Shown in pieces: positions 11,410 through 21,000 of a DNA stretch of 64,000 nt. Under the pieces are notes generated by a model that had not been told where the DNA came from, did not search any database, and worked only from the letters and a program-made list of their open reading frames with translations. Both the position numbers and the translations under genes were made by a program. The stretch lies in assembly GCA_020072585.1 (NCBI GenBank), contig JAIQGL010000014.1, positions 62,001-126,000 on the forward strand. The letters are read 5' to 3'. This DNA comes from Terriglobia bacterium. Lineage in GTDB: Bacteria > Acidobacteriota > Terriglobia > Terriglobales > Acidobacteriaceae. Each line of letters begins with the position of its first letter. Position 1 is the first letter of the stretch.

Positions 11410-12600
11410 GTGAAAGCCATGACAAGCACGAAGCGGCAACACACGCTGGGAATCTGGGTACTCGCCCTGGGTTATTTTGCTTTTTACGTTCCTTATAGCG
11501 GGCTGACCAAGGCAGTCACCTCCGGACTGCTCTCCGGTGGCCGTCCGGTTTCTGGTTTTGCGCTGCTGCCTTCCACCGTAATTGCCACGGCCATCTCAAT
11601 GCTGTTGTTCATAACAGTAATGGGCTGGTGGAAGCACGCGGGAAGAAAACAGATCTTTGGATACAACGTGGCTGCCCCCGGAAGGCATACATTGCTTTCA
11701 GGGCTAGCCTTCTCCACTATCATCATCGCTACAACGCTCGCCTACAGCTTCAGCGGCGTCTCCATTCTTTTTGCATTGATTCTGATGCGCAGCGGTGTGC
11801 TCATCATGGCCCCTATCATCGACCGCTTGTTTCAACGCCGCGTTCGCTGGTTTTCCTGGGCTGGTCTGCTTTTCAGCCTTGCAGCGGTTGCCATTGCATT
11901 TGCCGGGGTTCGCGATTATCAACTCAGTCTTGCTGCTCTTTTAAACCTTGCCGCTTATCTCACCGGCTACGCCGTCCGCCTGCCCTGCATGACCCAGATG
12001 TCAAAAACAGGACAGAGGGAAGCCACGCTTGGCTATTTCGTGGAAGAACAGCTAGTCGCCATGCCCGTTCTTGTGCTCGCGCCAGGCCTGTTTGCTCTGG
12101 TGGGACATAGCAGCATTGCCAATGAAATCCGTTTCGGCTTCATGAATATTCTGAACGCGCCATTTACCGTCCCCGGCTTGGCAATCGGGTTCTTCTATGC
12201 AGGATTGGGACTCTTTTTAGCATTCATCTACCTGGACCGCAGGGAAAATACTTTTTGTAATTCCCTGTTCGCCTGCTCCAGCCTGCTATCGGGAATCGCA
12301 GCCAGTTACATTCTTACCTGGTGGCTGCATGCTCCTTACCCCAGCGGAATCCAGTTGAGCAGCGCCTGCCTGATCATGGCGGCTCTCTTTGTGCTTTCCC
12401 CGCTGCATCATCTGCCGATGTACATTACGCAACTGCGCCAGGCAATGGGTGAGCACCGGCTTGTGCTCGTCGACTTTGTGAAGACCGCACCCGGCGAACC
12501 GCCGCCGGCAAGCCAGGGACAAACGGCAAGTGTTATCACCGTGAATTTTCAGGCTGTCCGTGAGGTACTGCAGAAGCGCCAAGCCGGTGGACGCTCCTGA
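11410..12600 (+). CDS. Multi-pass membrane protein, possibly DMT/EamA-like
   Basis: About 10 hydrophobic segments; FALILMRSGVLIMAPIIDRLFQRRVRWFSWAGLLFSLAAVAIAFAG. Confidence 0.65.
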   Translation: MKAMTSTKRQHTLGIWVLALGYFAFYVPYSGLTKAVTSGLLSGGRPVSGFALLPSTVIATAISMLLFITVMGWWKHAGRKQIFGYNVAAPGRHTLLSGLAFSTIIIATTLAYSFSGVSILFALILMRSGVLIMAPIIDRLFQRRVRWFSWAGLLFSLAAVAIAFAGVRDYQLSLAALLNLAAYLTGYAVRLPCMTQMSKTGQREATLGYFVEEQLVAMPVLVLAPGLFALVGHSSIANEIRFGFMNILNAPFTVPGLAIGFFYAGLGLFLAFIYLDRRENTFCNSLFACSSLLSGIAASYILTWWLHAPYPSGIQLSSACLIMAALFVLSPLHHLPMYITQLRQAMGEHRLVLVDFVKTAPGEPPPASQGQTASVITVNFQAVREVLQKRQAGGRS

Positions 12601-12748
12601 TACGTATTTGTTCCATAGGATTTTTCTTCTGCTCCCGGCACAAAAAGTCTGCACCGATCTCGCGGGCGCTACTCATCCACGCCAAGCATCACCACAACAT
12701 CCAAAAAGCACGTAAACTAGTGAGCGGATAAAATTACCTTCTTACACG

Positions 12749-13645
12749 ATGAACACGATCAATCCAAATGCTGTAGGACAACGCTCGAAAGATGCCACAC
12801 GGCCGTGGAAATGGTCCATCGCAATGTACGCCGGGGGATCCCCGCTGCGGCTTAAACCTACTCCCGGCGTGTCGAATCCAGTGCTCTCGGCTGCCGACGT
12901 AACTGATGTTCCGGCACGTTTTGTTGCTGACCCGTTCATGGTGAACGTGGATGGCCTGTGGCACATGTTCTTTGAGGTACTGAACAATGAACCCAACAGG
13001 GGTGAGATTGGCCGCGCAACCAGCATTGACGGCCTGACGTGGCACTATGAACGGATCGTGCTGCAGGAACCATTTCATCTCTCGTATCCCTGCGTCTTCG
13101 AATGGAACAATGATTTTTACATGATCCCGGAAACGCTGGGCGCAGAGGCGGTCCGGCTCTATCGCGCCACATCTTTTCCCGACCATTGGACGAAGGTGAA
13201 GGACCTGGTCCCCGGAAAACACGCTGATCCTTCCATTTTTTTGCGCGACAACAAATGGTGGCTTTACACCTGTCCGACGCCACACCAACATGACACGCTC
13301 AACCTGTATTCCTCCCGCGATCTATTTTCCAACTGGATCGAACACCCTTTGAGCCCCATCATCTCGGGGAACAAAAGCGTGGCCCGTCCCGGAGGCAGAG
13401 TACTGCAATATGACGGCAGGCTGATCCGCTTTACCCAGGATTGTGTCCCGACCTACGGCAGGCAGGTGAGGGCTTTTGAAGTTACCGAGTTGACTGCACA
13501 TACCTATAAAGAGCATGAAGTCGCGGAGTCACCTGTGCTGACGCCGGATGGCGGAGCTTGGAACGTCTCCGGCATGCACCACGTTGACGCACATCGCACG
13601 AATGGATCGTGGCTGGCATGCGTGGATGGGCTCGTGGATGTTTGA
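12749..13645 (+). CDS. Beta-propeller glycosidase-like protein (GIPC transferase N-terminal-like / GH43-like fold)
   Basis: RFVADPFMVNVDGLWHMFFEVLN, EIGRATSIDGLTWHYERIVL, HADPSIFLRDNKWWLYT. Confidence 0.65.
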   Translation: MNTINPNAVGQRSKDATRPWKWSIAMYAGGSPLRLKPTPGVSNPVLSAADVTDVPARFVADPFMVNVDGLWHMFFEVLNNEPNRGEIGRATSIDGLTWHYERIVLQEPFHLSYPCVFEWNNDFYMIPETLGAEAVRLYRATSFPDHWTKVKDLVPGKHADPSIFLRDNKWWLYTCPTPHQHDTLNLYSSRDLFSNWIEHPLSPIISGNKSVARPGGRVLQYDGRLIRFTQDCVPTYGRQVRAFEVTELTAHTYKEHEVAESPVLTPDGGAWNVSGMHHVDAHRTNGSWLACVDGLVDV

Positions 13646-13689
13646 TCCATTCGTGCTGGCCCCCAAATTTGAGAAAAGCGAGAATTAGT

Positions 13690-14682
13690 TTGTCTGCTCC
13701 CTTACGCGTACTGGTGACGCGGCAAAATACTTATCCTGCTCGAGCTTATCCTGTCTCTACTGAGGGACTGGCCAGTCTTCGCATCACTGACCTGATTGTA
13801 AAAGGCCTGGCAGAGCTTGGCCATGAAGTCCACTACCAGGTCCAGCTGGACAAGGTCCCCTTGCCGGAAGGTGTTCGCTGGGTCCCAAATGGCTCAGTCC
13901 CTCCCGTGGACATCACCCATCGCCAGAAAGTCGACCTGAAGGTGAGGAAGTCAGACTTTCCGCAGCCGTGGGTCAGAACTTGCCACACTGACCTGGGAGA
14001 GCGGGACGTTGACCGTGGCTTGGCGCAGGACAACTGGATTTTTGTCTCGCGCACGCTGGCAGAAACCTATGGAAGCTCAAGATATGTGGTCAACGGTATT
14101 GATCCCTCTGAATTCATTTACTCGGAAAGCAAAGACGACTATCTCCTCTTTGTTGGGTGCCTTGACCGCGCGGCGCAAAAAGGACTTGACGTTGCAGTTT
14201 CTCTAGCCGTAAAAACCGGCCTCAGGCTGCTGGTGGGGGGCTCTGCCGTGAGCGATGAAGCAAATGCAACGATCCGAGCGCAATGCAAACATGCCAACAT
14301 CGAACTGCTGGGAGAGATACAGGGCACGCGGAAGGCGGAACTGTTTGCCGGCGCCAGGGCTTTTCTCTTTCCTACGCAGCACAATGAGGCCTTTGGCACT
14401 GTGATGGCGGAAGCCCTTGTCTCCGGGACGCCGGTCATTTGCAGCAATCGGGGAGCATGCCAGGAGCTTATCTCGCCCGACGTTGGGTTCGTTTGCACAA
14501 CGGAGCAGGACTATCTTTCTGCCATTGACCGCGTGCATGAGATCAAACCATTTGCCTGCCGGGAAAAGGTAATGCGTGAATATCATTATCTGCGCATGGC
14601 AAACGATTATGTAGAACAATACCGGCAGGAAATCGAAGGCACACATGCTGAGGCTTGCAGTTCAAACAGCGTAGCAGATTGA
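13690..14682 (+). CDS. Glycosyltransferase, family 1/4-like
   Basis: TTG 13690 (LSAPLRVLVTRQNTYPARAYPVSTEGLASLR); GARAFLFPTQHNEAFGTVMAEALVSGTPVICSNRGACQELI. Alternative ATG 13609 overlaps the upstream gene. Confidence 0.8.
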   Translation: MSAPLRVLVTRQNTYPARAYPVSTEGLASLRITDLIVKGLAELGHEVHYQVQLDKVPLPEGVRWVPNGSVPPVDITHRQKVDLKVRKSDFPQPWVRTCHTDLGERDVDRGLAQDNWIFVSRTLAETYGSSRYVVNGIDPSEFIYSESKDDYLLFVGCLDRAAQKGLDVAVSLAVKTGLRLLVGGSAVSDEANATIRAQCKHANIELLGEIQGTRKAELFAGARAFLFPTQHNEAFGTVMAEALVSGTPVICSNRGACQELISPDVGFVCTTEQDYLSAIDRVHEIKPFACREKVMREYHYLRMANDYVEQYRQEIEGTHAEACSSNSVAD

Positions 14683-14688
14683 ACTATC

Positions 14689-15819
14689 TCATGTCGGCTG
14701 CCAGAGACGAAGAGTGGTGCCCTCCCGCCGGCAAAATAGATTACCTGGACCGCCGCTCACCGCTTCAAAACAGCTCCCTACCGTTTCCTGGGCCAGCAAC
14801 CGCCATTTGAGAGCAGAAAGTTTACGCGCCAGTTCCAGATCGAAATCGCCCTCAGAGGAAGTCATCAAATACTTTGCCTGCACCTTGCGCAATATTGCCG
14901 CCAGGTCGTGCTCCACGTAATACAGGACTTCAGCCAGAAGAACGATGTCGGCCTGAAGCGGCCCCTCTTCAATGCCCTGCTGGACCACGTCCGTTTGTTT
15001 GTCATTGCGGAAGCGCATATGCAGACGGCGCGCGAATTCAGGATGGACTTCCAATGCCCGTATGCGGGCCTGTGGAAACGCCCGTCGCAGATGCAAAGTC
15101 ATGGAGCCCTCGCAGGCTCCCACTTCCAGAATCGTCTTTATGCTGCCAGGCGCGGCGTGTTCCAGCAGAAGTTTGCAGGAACGCTCATAGCGTTGCGTTT
15201 CATATGGCGATGAGAAAAGTCCCCAGGCATCAGGAAACGGCAGTATCTCAGAGCGAGTCAGAGCAATGCCGTGCATCACCTCTTCAAACGTGGCGGGGGT
15301 GAAAGCCTCCACGCCGAGCAGAGCCGTATGAGGCATCCTGAATGCGTCATCCTCTGTTCGAATCCTTGACGCATAGACGGTATTGATAATCCTGGCTTTC
15401 GTTGCAAAGGCTGAACGCTTCAGAACATTCACTTGCAGCGCAAAACCAGAGGGCGCCTGCACCCATACTTCTCCGAATGCCTGGGCTGCGGCGAGGGCCA
15501 CTGTTCCACGCAACGTGTCTTCATCAAATGGGCTGTGCGTGTAAATGCGGCCATCTACTTTCTGCCGACGCAGCTTTTTCACCAGGCTTTGGAACGCGGG
15601 GCTGTCAACTTTTTCTACTACGTGTCCAAGATAGTTCGCCTTCGTGGCCTTGAGTTCGACCGCTGCCCGCTGCAATTCTGCCCGCAGATCGCTTTGGCTG
15701 TCGGGCCATTTGGGGTCGCCGGTGGCGAGGATCGAGGCATTCCTGCACACGGTGCTGAAGCCCAGCGTTTCATCCGAGGGATAGGCAACGACAATCAGGT
15801 TGGAGCGTGGTGTGGGCAT
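14689..15819 (-). CDS. PIG-L-like domain (ligand-poor) fused to SAM-dependent NodS-like methyltransferase
   Basis: N-term LIVVAYPSDETLGFSTVCRNASILATGDP (cf. AHPDDE); C-term TILEVGACEGSMTLHLRRAFPQARIRALEVHPEFA. Confidence 0.75.
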   Translation of the reverse strand: MPTPRSNLIVVAYPSDETLGFSTVCRNASILATGDPKWPDSQSDLRAELQRAAVELKATKANYLGHVVEKVDSPAFQSLVKKLRRQKVDGRIYTHSPFDEDTLRGTVALAAAQAFGEVWVQAPSGFALQVNVLKRSAFATKARIINTVYASRIRTEDDAFRMPHTALLGVEAFTPATFEEVMHGIALTRSEILPFPDAWGLFSSPYETQRYERSCKLLLEHAAPGSIKTILEVGACEGSMTLHLRRAFPQARIRALEVHPEFARRLHMRFRNDKQTDVVQQGIEEGPLQADIVLLAEVLYYVEHDLAAILRKVQAKYLMTSSEGDFDLELARKLSALKWRLLAQETVGSCFEAVSGGPGNLFCRREGTTLRLWQPT

Positions 15820-15854
15820 CCGGATGGTGAATGGTTGAGTCTGTTTTTCAGTCG

Positions 15855-16850
15855 TTAAAGGCGGGCCTTAATGAAACCGAGTAATTTTTCCCGAGTATGC
15901 TCAACGGAGAATTTTTTGACCCACTCAGAAGCATCGATGCGCACGTCGTTCTCCAGCGCGGAAGCGATTGTGTCCGCAATGGGGCCGCGCTTTCTGGTAA
16001 TGGGGCCATACACATGGGGCCGAAGTTCATCCCGCTCAAATCCAAAGTAATTGCCGTTCACCACGCAGGTGGTCCCGCAGGCCATGGCTTCAATCATGGC
16101 GATGCAGAAACTTTCCCGCGGAGAGGCCATCACAAAAAGCCGGGCGCGGCTGCACAGGTCGGCGATCTCCGACGCGGTCCGCCACGATTGGGGCTGCATC
16201 GGCGCTTTCCTGTCGGCCGTGGCGATCACAGAAATGCCATCAAAGTATGGCTCGACTCTTCTGAAGTATTCCAGGTTTTCCGTCCCACCCACCACGTGTA
16301 AGGGGAGACCGAAGCGATCATAGACTTTCTTTTTATAGTCACGCACCAGTTCAAGCTGGTTTTTTTCCGGATAAATCCGGGCGACACAAAGGACGTAATC
16401 TTCACTACTGCGTTTTTTGTAGAAAACTTCAGGGTTGTACGAGCCGCCGATGCGAAGAAGATCGCTATGCGGACGGTCACTCAAGTGGGTAAGGATTCCG
16501 CGGAACAACGCTTCATTGATCTGCTTTTCCGGATGACGCTGCACGAAACAGAAAGAAGGAATCCGGTGGGCGAGCGGGCCGATCAGGGTCCGGTCGTTGA
16601 AGTCTATATCCGGGTGGATAAACAGGCTAAACTCGAACTTGTCTTCAAAAAGAATTTCAAACTTGCGGTGCGGCGGAATCAGCGTGCCGTAGTGCAGAAG
16701 TTCGCACTCGCCCTCACAATGGCATATCAGCAGATAGACGTCATAGTCACAAAAAACGTGGTTCTGGTAATCGCTGATGAGTCGCTCGTATCCGCCAACA
16801 ACAACCGGATAAGGACTGTCACTACAGACAATAAGCGCTTTTGGTTTCAT
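15855..16850 (-). CDS. Glycosyltransferase, family 1/4-like
   Basis: CVARIYPEKNQLELVRDYKK..., FVMASPRESFCIAMIEAMACGTTCVVNGNYFGFERDELRPHVYG. Confidence 0.78.
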   Translation of the reverse strand: MKPKALIVCSDSPYPVVVGGYERLISDYQNHVFCDYDVYLLICHCEGECELLHYGTLIPPHRKFEILFEDKFEFSLFIHPDIDFNDRTLIGPLAHRIPSFCFVQRHPEKQINEALFRGILTHLSDRPHSDLLRIGGSYNPEVFYKKRSSEDYVLCVARIYPEKNQLELVRDYKKKVYDRFGLPLHVVGGTENLEYFRRVEPYFDGISVIATADRKAPMQPQSWRTASEIADLCSRARLFVMASPRESFCIAMIEAMACGTTCVVNGNYFGFERDELRPHVYGPITRKRGPIADTIASALENDVRIDASEWVKKFSVEHTREKLLGFIKARL

Positions 16851-17955
16851 GTTGTGCTAAAGCATCCGTACAGCTTTGGCTATTGAACTTAAGGGGCCCT
16901 ATTGTCCGCGAATGTGTTGCCCAGCTTGCTTTGTAAGCATGCGAGCCGCGGAGCAAATCGTATTCCTCCAAACCGGACGACACGGCATGCTCAATGCCGG
17001 CGGCAAAAAGAAGCCGTCCCGGCGACCACTGCGCCGCCTCCGGCAGAAAACCACCATTCCAGCTGCAAAGGCTGTTCCGCCCGCGCATACAAACGTCAAT
17101 GGCCAGAACCCGGGCGCCGTGGAGCAAAACAAACGCTGCCATTTTGCCCTCAACAAACAATGAAGGCAAGACTTCTCTTACAAACTCTTGCACAGGCCTT
17201 GGTGCGAAGCCACTCCTGCTTTCGAACCGGCTCAGGTTGAGTGACAAAAACAGCTCCACCATTTCATCTGGAGGAATCCGGTCCGGCGTCAACTGGCGGA
17301 CTTCCAGTCCGCTGCTTTGGGCATTCCTTTGTATCCGGCCAAGCCCTTTGCGAAAAACATGGCTTCGTGTGGCAAGATATCCGGCAAAAGTGCCCGAAAG
17401 CTGGATATAGAAACAGTTTTTGTCAGGCTGGTAGCCAGTTTGCAGCCCTTTGCTCTCAGCCAAACAGGCCGCTGCCTGCCTGCAGTTCGAGTCAGGACGC
17501 ACGTTAGAAAGCACAATGCGATAAGACGCAGCATGAGCAAGCGCAAACGCCAGCACGCCGGTCTGCGCGGCCAGATCGCTGGCGCCAGCCACCAGATCGT
17601 TGTAGTCGCACATAGGCGAGGGGAAATCGATGGTCCCCTGCTCTTCCTGCACAGCGAGTGGCAACACCGCCGCCAGTTCAGGACCACGCCTGGCAATCAC
17701 GACAAATGGCGCAAGCTTAGGATAGCTGCGACACCACGCGAGAAACCATTTCGATGAGCTAAAGGCACGATTGCAGGGAGATTGCTCCAGCAGTCTTTCC
17801 CAGCATGAGGCAATGGCTTCAATTTCCACCAGGTCGCGCAGCAGATGATATTCCGGCGCGCTGCCGGATTCACTCGCATTCGCGATCAAACTTGGATTTG
17901 CGCCCAAAACCCTATCGTCACTCCGAGCGACATCATAGCCATTCTTCGTCACCAT
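16822..17955 (-). CDS. GNAT-superfamily N-acetyltransferase (CelD/BcsL/FemAB-like)
   Basis: SSKWFLAWCRSYPKLAPFVVIARRG; EEYDLLRGSHAYKASWATHSRTIGPLKF. Confidence 0.78.
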   Translation of the reverse strand: MVTKNGYDVARSDDRVLGANPSLIANASESGSAPEYHLLRDLVEIEAIASCWERLLEQSPCNRAFSSSKWFLAWCRSYPKLAPFVVIARRGPELAAVLPLAVQEEQGTIDFPSPMCDYNDLVAGASDLAAQTGVLAFALAHAASYRIVLSNVRPDSNCRQAAACLAESKGLQTGYQPDKNCFYIQLSGTFAGYLATRSHVFRKGLGRIQRNAQSSGLEVRQLTPDRIPPDEMVELFLSLNLSRFESRSGFAPRPVQEFVREVLPSLFVEGKMAAFVLLHGARVLAIDVCMRGRNSLCSWNGGFLPEAAQWSPGRLLFAAGIEHAVSSGLEEYDLLRGSHAYKASWATHSRTIGPLKFNSQSCTDALAQHETKSAYCL

Positions 17956-17983
17956 GGCACTACAAATCGCTTTGTCTACACAT

Positions 17984-18023
17984 AAAAAAATGGGCAGGAG
18001 GGAGTTTATTCCGCCTCCTGCCC
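17984..18023 (-). terminator. Rho-independent terminator downstream of the giant multicopper oxidase gene
   Basis: GGGCAGGAGG (17992-18001) / CCTCCTGCCC (18014-18023) perfect 10-bp stem, followed on the minus strand by a 7-T run. Confidence 0.85.
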
Positions 18024-18035
18024 AAATAGTTCTCC

Positions 18036-21000
18036 TTACGGCTTAGGAGTTTCTGGTTCCTCCTCTTTGTCTTCCGCCGCCTTCGCTGGCGCCTTTCTGT
18101 TCAGGAACCGCTCCTGCGGGTCTTTCTTTGCCGGATGCACCTTCTCAATGGCCTCTGGAACCGCGTGTGGATGAACACTGGGCAGCGCCAATAGCTTTGG
18201 CGTCCCACCGGTCAAGCACGTAAGTTGGTCCTTTGGAGTAGCATTCACCCGGAACAAGCCCCAGTTGCCGCCGGAAGCAAACTCGCCGACAGGAAAGCTC
18301 TTGTAGAGGTAGTCTCCCGAGACTTTGTTCCTGCCGCCTGCGCTTGCAAGCACGATGTCGAAATGGTTTCCTGGCCCAAAGCCGTCACGGGCGCCAAACC
18401 ACTGCGAGTTAGCGTTATTACCAATCGCCGCACTGGAGACATTGCCCACCGTGACATATGGCTCTTCCTGCCATACGTGGCCATTGATGGTCCAGACATC
18501 GTCAGGGAAGCCTCCCAGACCGTCTGGATGCAGCATGCGGAAACGAACCGGGGTTCCCGCCACGGCGCAGAAGATCGGCGTTTGCGGGTTACCCTGTGGT
18601 TTCGTCGGACTGAAGAATGGGTTTGGCATGTTGTTGGAAAATGCCTGCGATACATCCACTTCATCAAAATTAGAATTACTCGGCGGTGTTCCCGACGAAT
18701 CCTGGTAGCGGTAAGGCATTGGCTCTGCGCCAAAATTCGTGAAGTTGAAGACGGGGTAGTTATTGCCTGAGTCCGCTTGATTCGCCGTCAAATAGATGTT
18801 GTTCTGCATCATGGTCACGAATTCGCGGAACATCAACTTGCCGTATGAATCCGTCACGTCGGCGCTGGTTCCGTTGGCGGGCCATTTCGACCCCTTGGGT
18901 TCCACGATGAGCGCCCCGATCATCGCCAGCGGCTGCTGCTCGATGGGATCAGAGGCAATCAGGTTGGCCGATCCTAATTCAATCGGTACTCCTGTTGTGA
19001 TGCCGTCAGGATTGGTAATCACTTCCCCGGCATACCATTTGTATTGTCTCGGTGTACAGGCGCCAGTGGCGGGACACGGGGGCGTGACCTGACTCGGGTT
19101 CATGCCCACATTCACGCCGTTGCCTTCTGTAACGTCATAGCCAACCATTTGCGCATGCATGCCCACGTTCACTGAAGGAATCACAGGGATTTGCCAGGGT
19201 GTGGCTCCGCCCGCGCCGCTAATGTTGCCATCCGGTGTGGTGAAGACGCTGCCGGATGCGCTGATCTGGCTGGCGGTGATCCGGTTGAAAAGATTTACGG
19301 TGATGCACTCACCGGCGTTGGCCCGCAGGACCAGTGGATCCTTGGGAGGGTTCGGGCCCACAGGATTTCCATTGTTATCAGCTGTCATATAGAGCAGCGC
19401 GCCGCTCTGGCTGGTAATTGTGCTGGTGGGCGCATCATGGGAGTTGTAGGTAATTCCATCCGCGTTGTAAACCGCGGCAACGTTGTAAGTACGGTTCCCG
19501 GTGGCGTTGGCTGGACAGCTTCCGCTGGCTTTGAGCGTAACACCGCCTCCAGGATTGTTAGGTAGAGGTTGCAAGCCAGGAACATTCTTTGGATTCCCGC
19601 CCGCGTTATACGAACGCAAAATTCCCCACATGCCCTGGCCTACGTCCAGAACTCCTGAACCGGGCATATAGAGATAGTCGGCACTCGACCCTTTGGTTGA
19701 AGGCAGCTTGAACTGGAACTCATAGTGCTCTGAGATGCCCATGGCCTGATTGTCGCGGTATCCAGAGGTACTGGAGGAAGGCTCAAACAGCCACTTGAGT
19801 CCTTCAATACCGAAGTTGTGATTAAAGAGATACGCTCCCACCAGCACGCGTACCTGCACACGATCGCCTTGAAATGCCCGCAGCAGCGGCGTGTAAGGAT
19901 CGCCCTTCTGCACGCAGTTTCCGCAGGAAAGCAGCGGCGGCGGATACTGGAAGTTGTTCGTTGGTCCGGAAGTGATCCGTTGCGGAAATACCGGCTGCGT
20001 ATTCAGGATCGAATCGTTCCGTGTGATGTTGGAGTTGAATACGTAGGAAAGATCGGTGGCCTGGTTGGTTGGATCGTGTTTGCAGTTGTTTGCATTCGGG
20101 CATTTCGGGTCTGAGACGCGGAATGCCAGAGGCTCATTCCTGTAATTCACGTTCATGGTACCCACGATCGGCGATCCGCTGATCAGCGTGGGCGCGCATC
20201 CACTGCCCGGCTGGTTGATGGCGTTTTTGCTTTCACACCATCCCCACGGCGTAGTGGGATTTACCGGCGGAGGTTGCGGATACTTGATCGGCTGCCCTCT
20301 GCTGGTGTTGTTATAGGCCAGCGCAAGGTCCTGGAACTCGATCAGAAATTCGCGATAGCTGTCCGCGGTATTGCTGGTAACGATGTTGGCCTGCCAGCTT
20401 GTGGGGCCGCCATCCGTACCGCCGCCGAGCGGCGTGCCATTTTCAGAGTTGAGCCACTTTGATTGCTCCGGCTCCACCACCAGCCCGGCGTACAAGCCGG
20501 CTTGTTGATGAGTGGATGGACCAAAGTGATCGTGGGTAAAAACGGTCCGCAGGGTCCGGTCACTACCCTTGCCGTTGTTAGGACATGGCGGCCAGAAGCA
20601 GCCATCCAGCGAATCTGCATACCAGCGCTGGATGGTCGTGGTGGCCCCCTTCCAGCTTTGCCCTGCCGGCGCCGTGCCAAAGGAGATGGGATATCCGTTC
20701 GCCGGGGTTGGGTCTTTGGCCACCGGGCAGGTAAAGTTCACCGGAGATGTAGGCTGGCAGTTGTTCTCTTTTCGGATCGCGTCAATGCGGTCCGTCACCT
20801 CGTTTGGACTCAGGGTGCCATCCTCATAGTTGTAGCCATTGGAGGCGCCGTCAGAGGCAAGAACATCAAACTTCACCAGGTGGATGTGCTGGCCCAGAAT
20901 GTCAGTGGGCGTGCGTACCTGGAAATTATCCAGTTCGTAATAGCTGGGGACCAGGTTGGTCTGCCAGAATTCGACAACGTCAGTCTTGCTGTTGGCGCGG

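Noticed and set aside
10571-11425. 284-aa minus ORF opposite the acyl-CoA dehydrogenase
   Set aside because: Shadow ORF; the + frame matches the family throughout.
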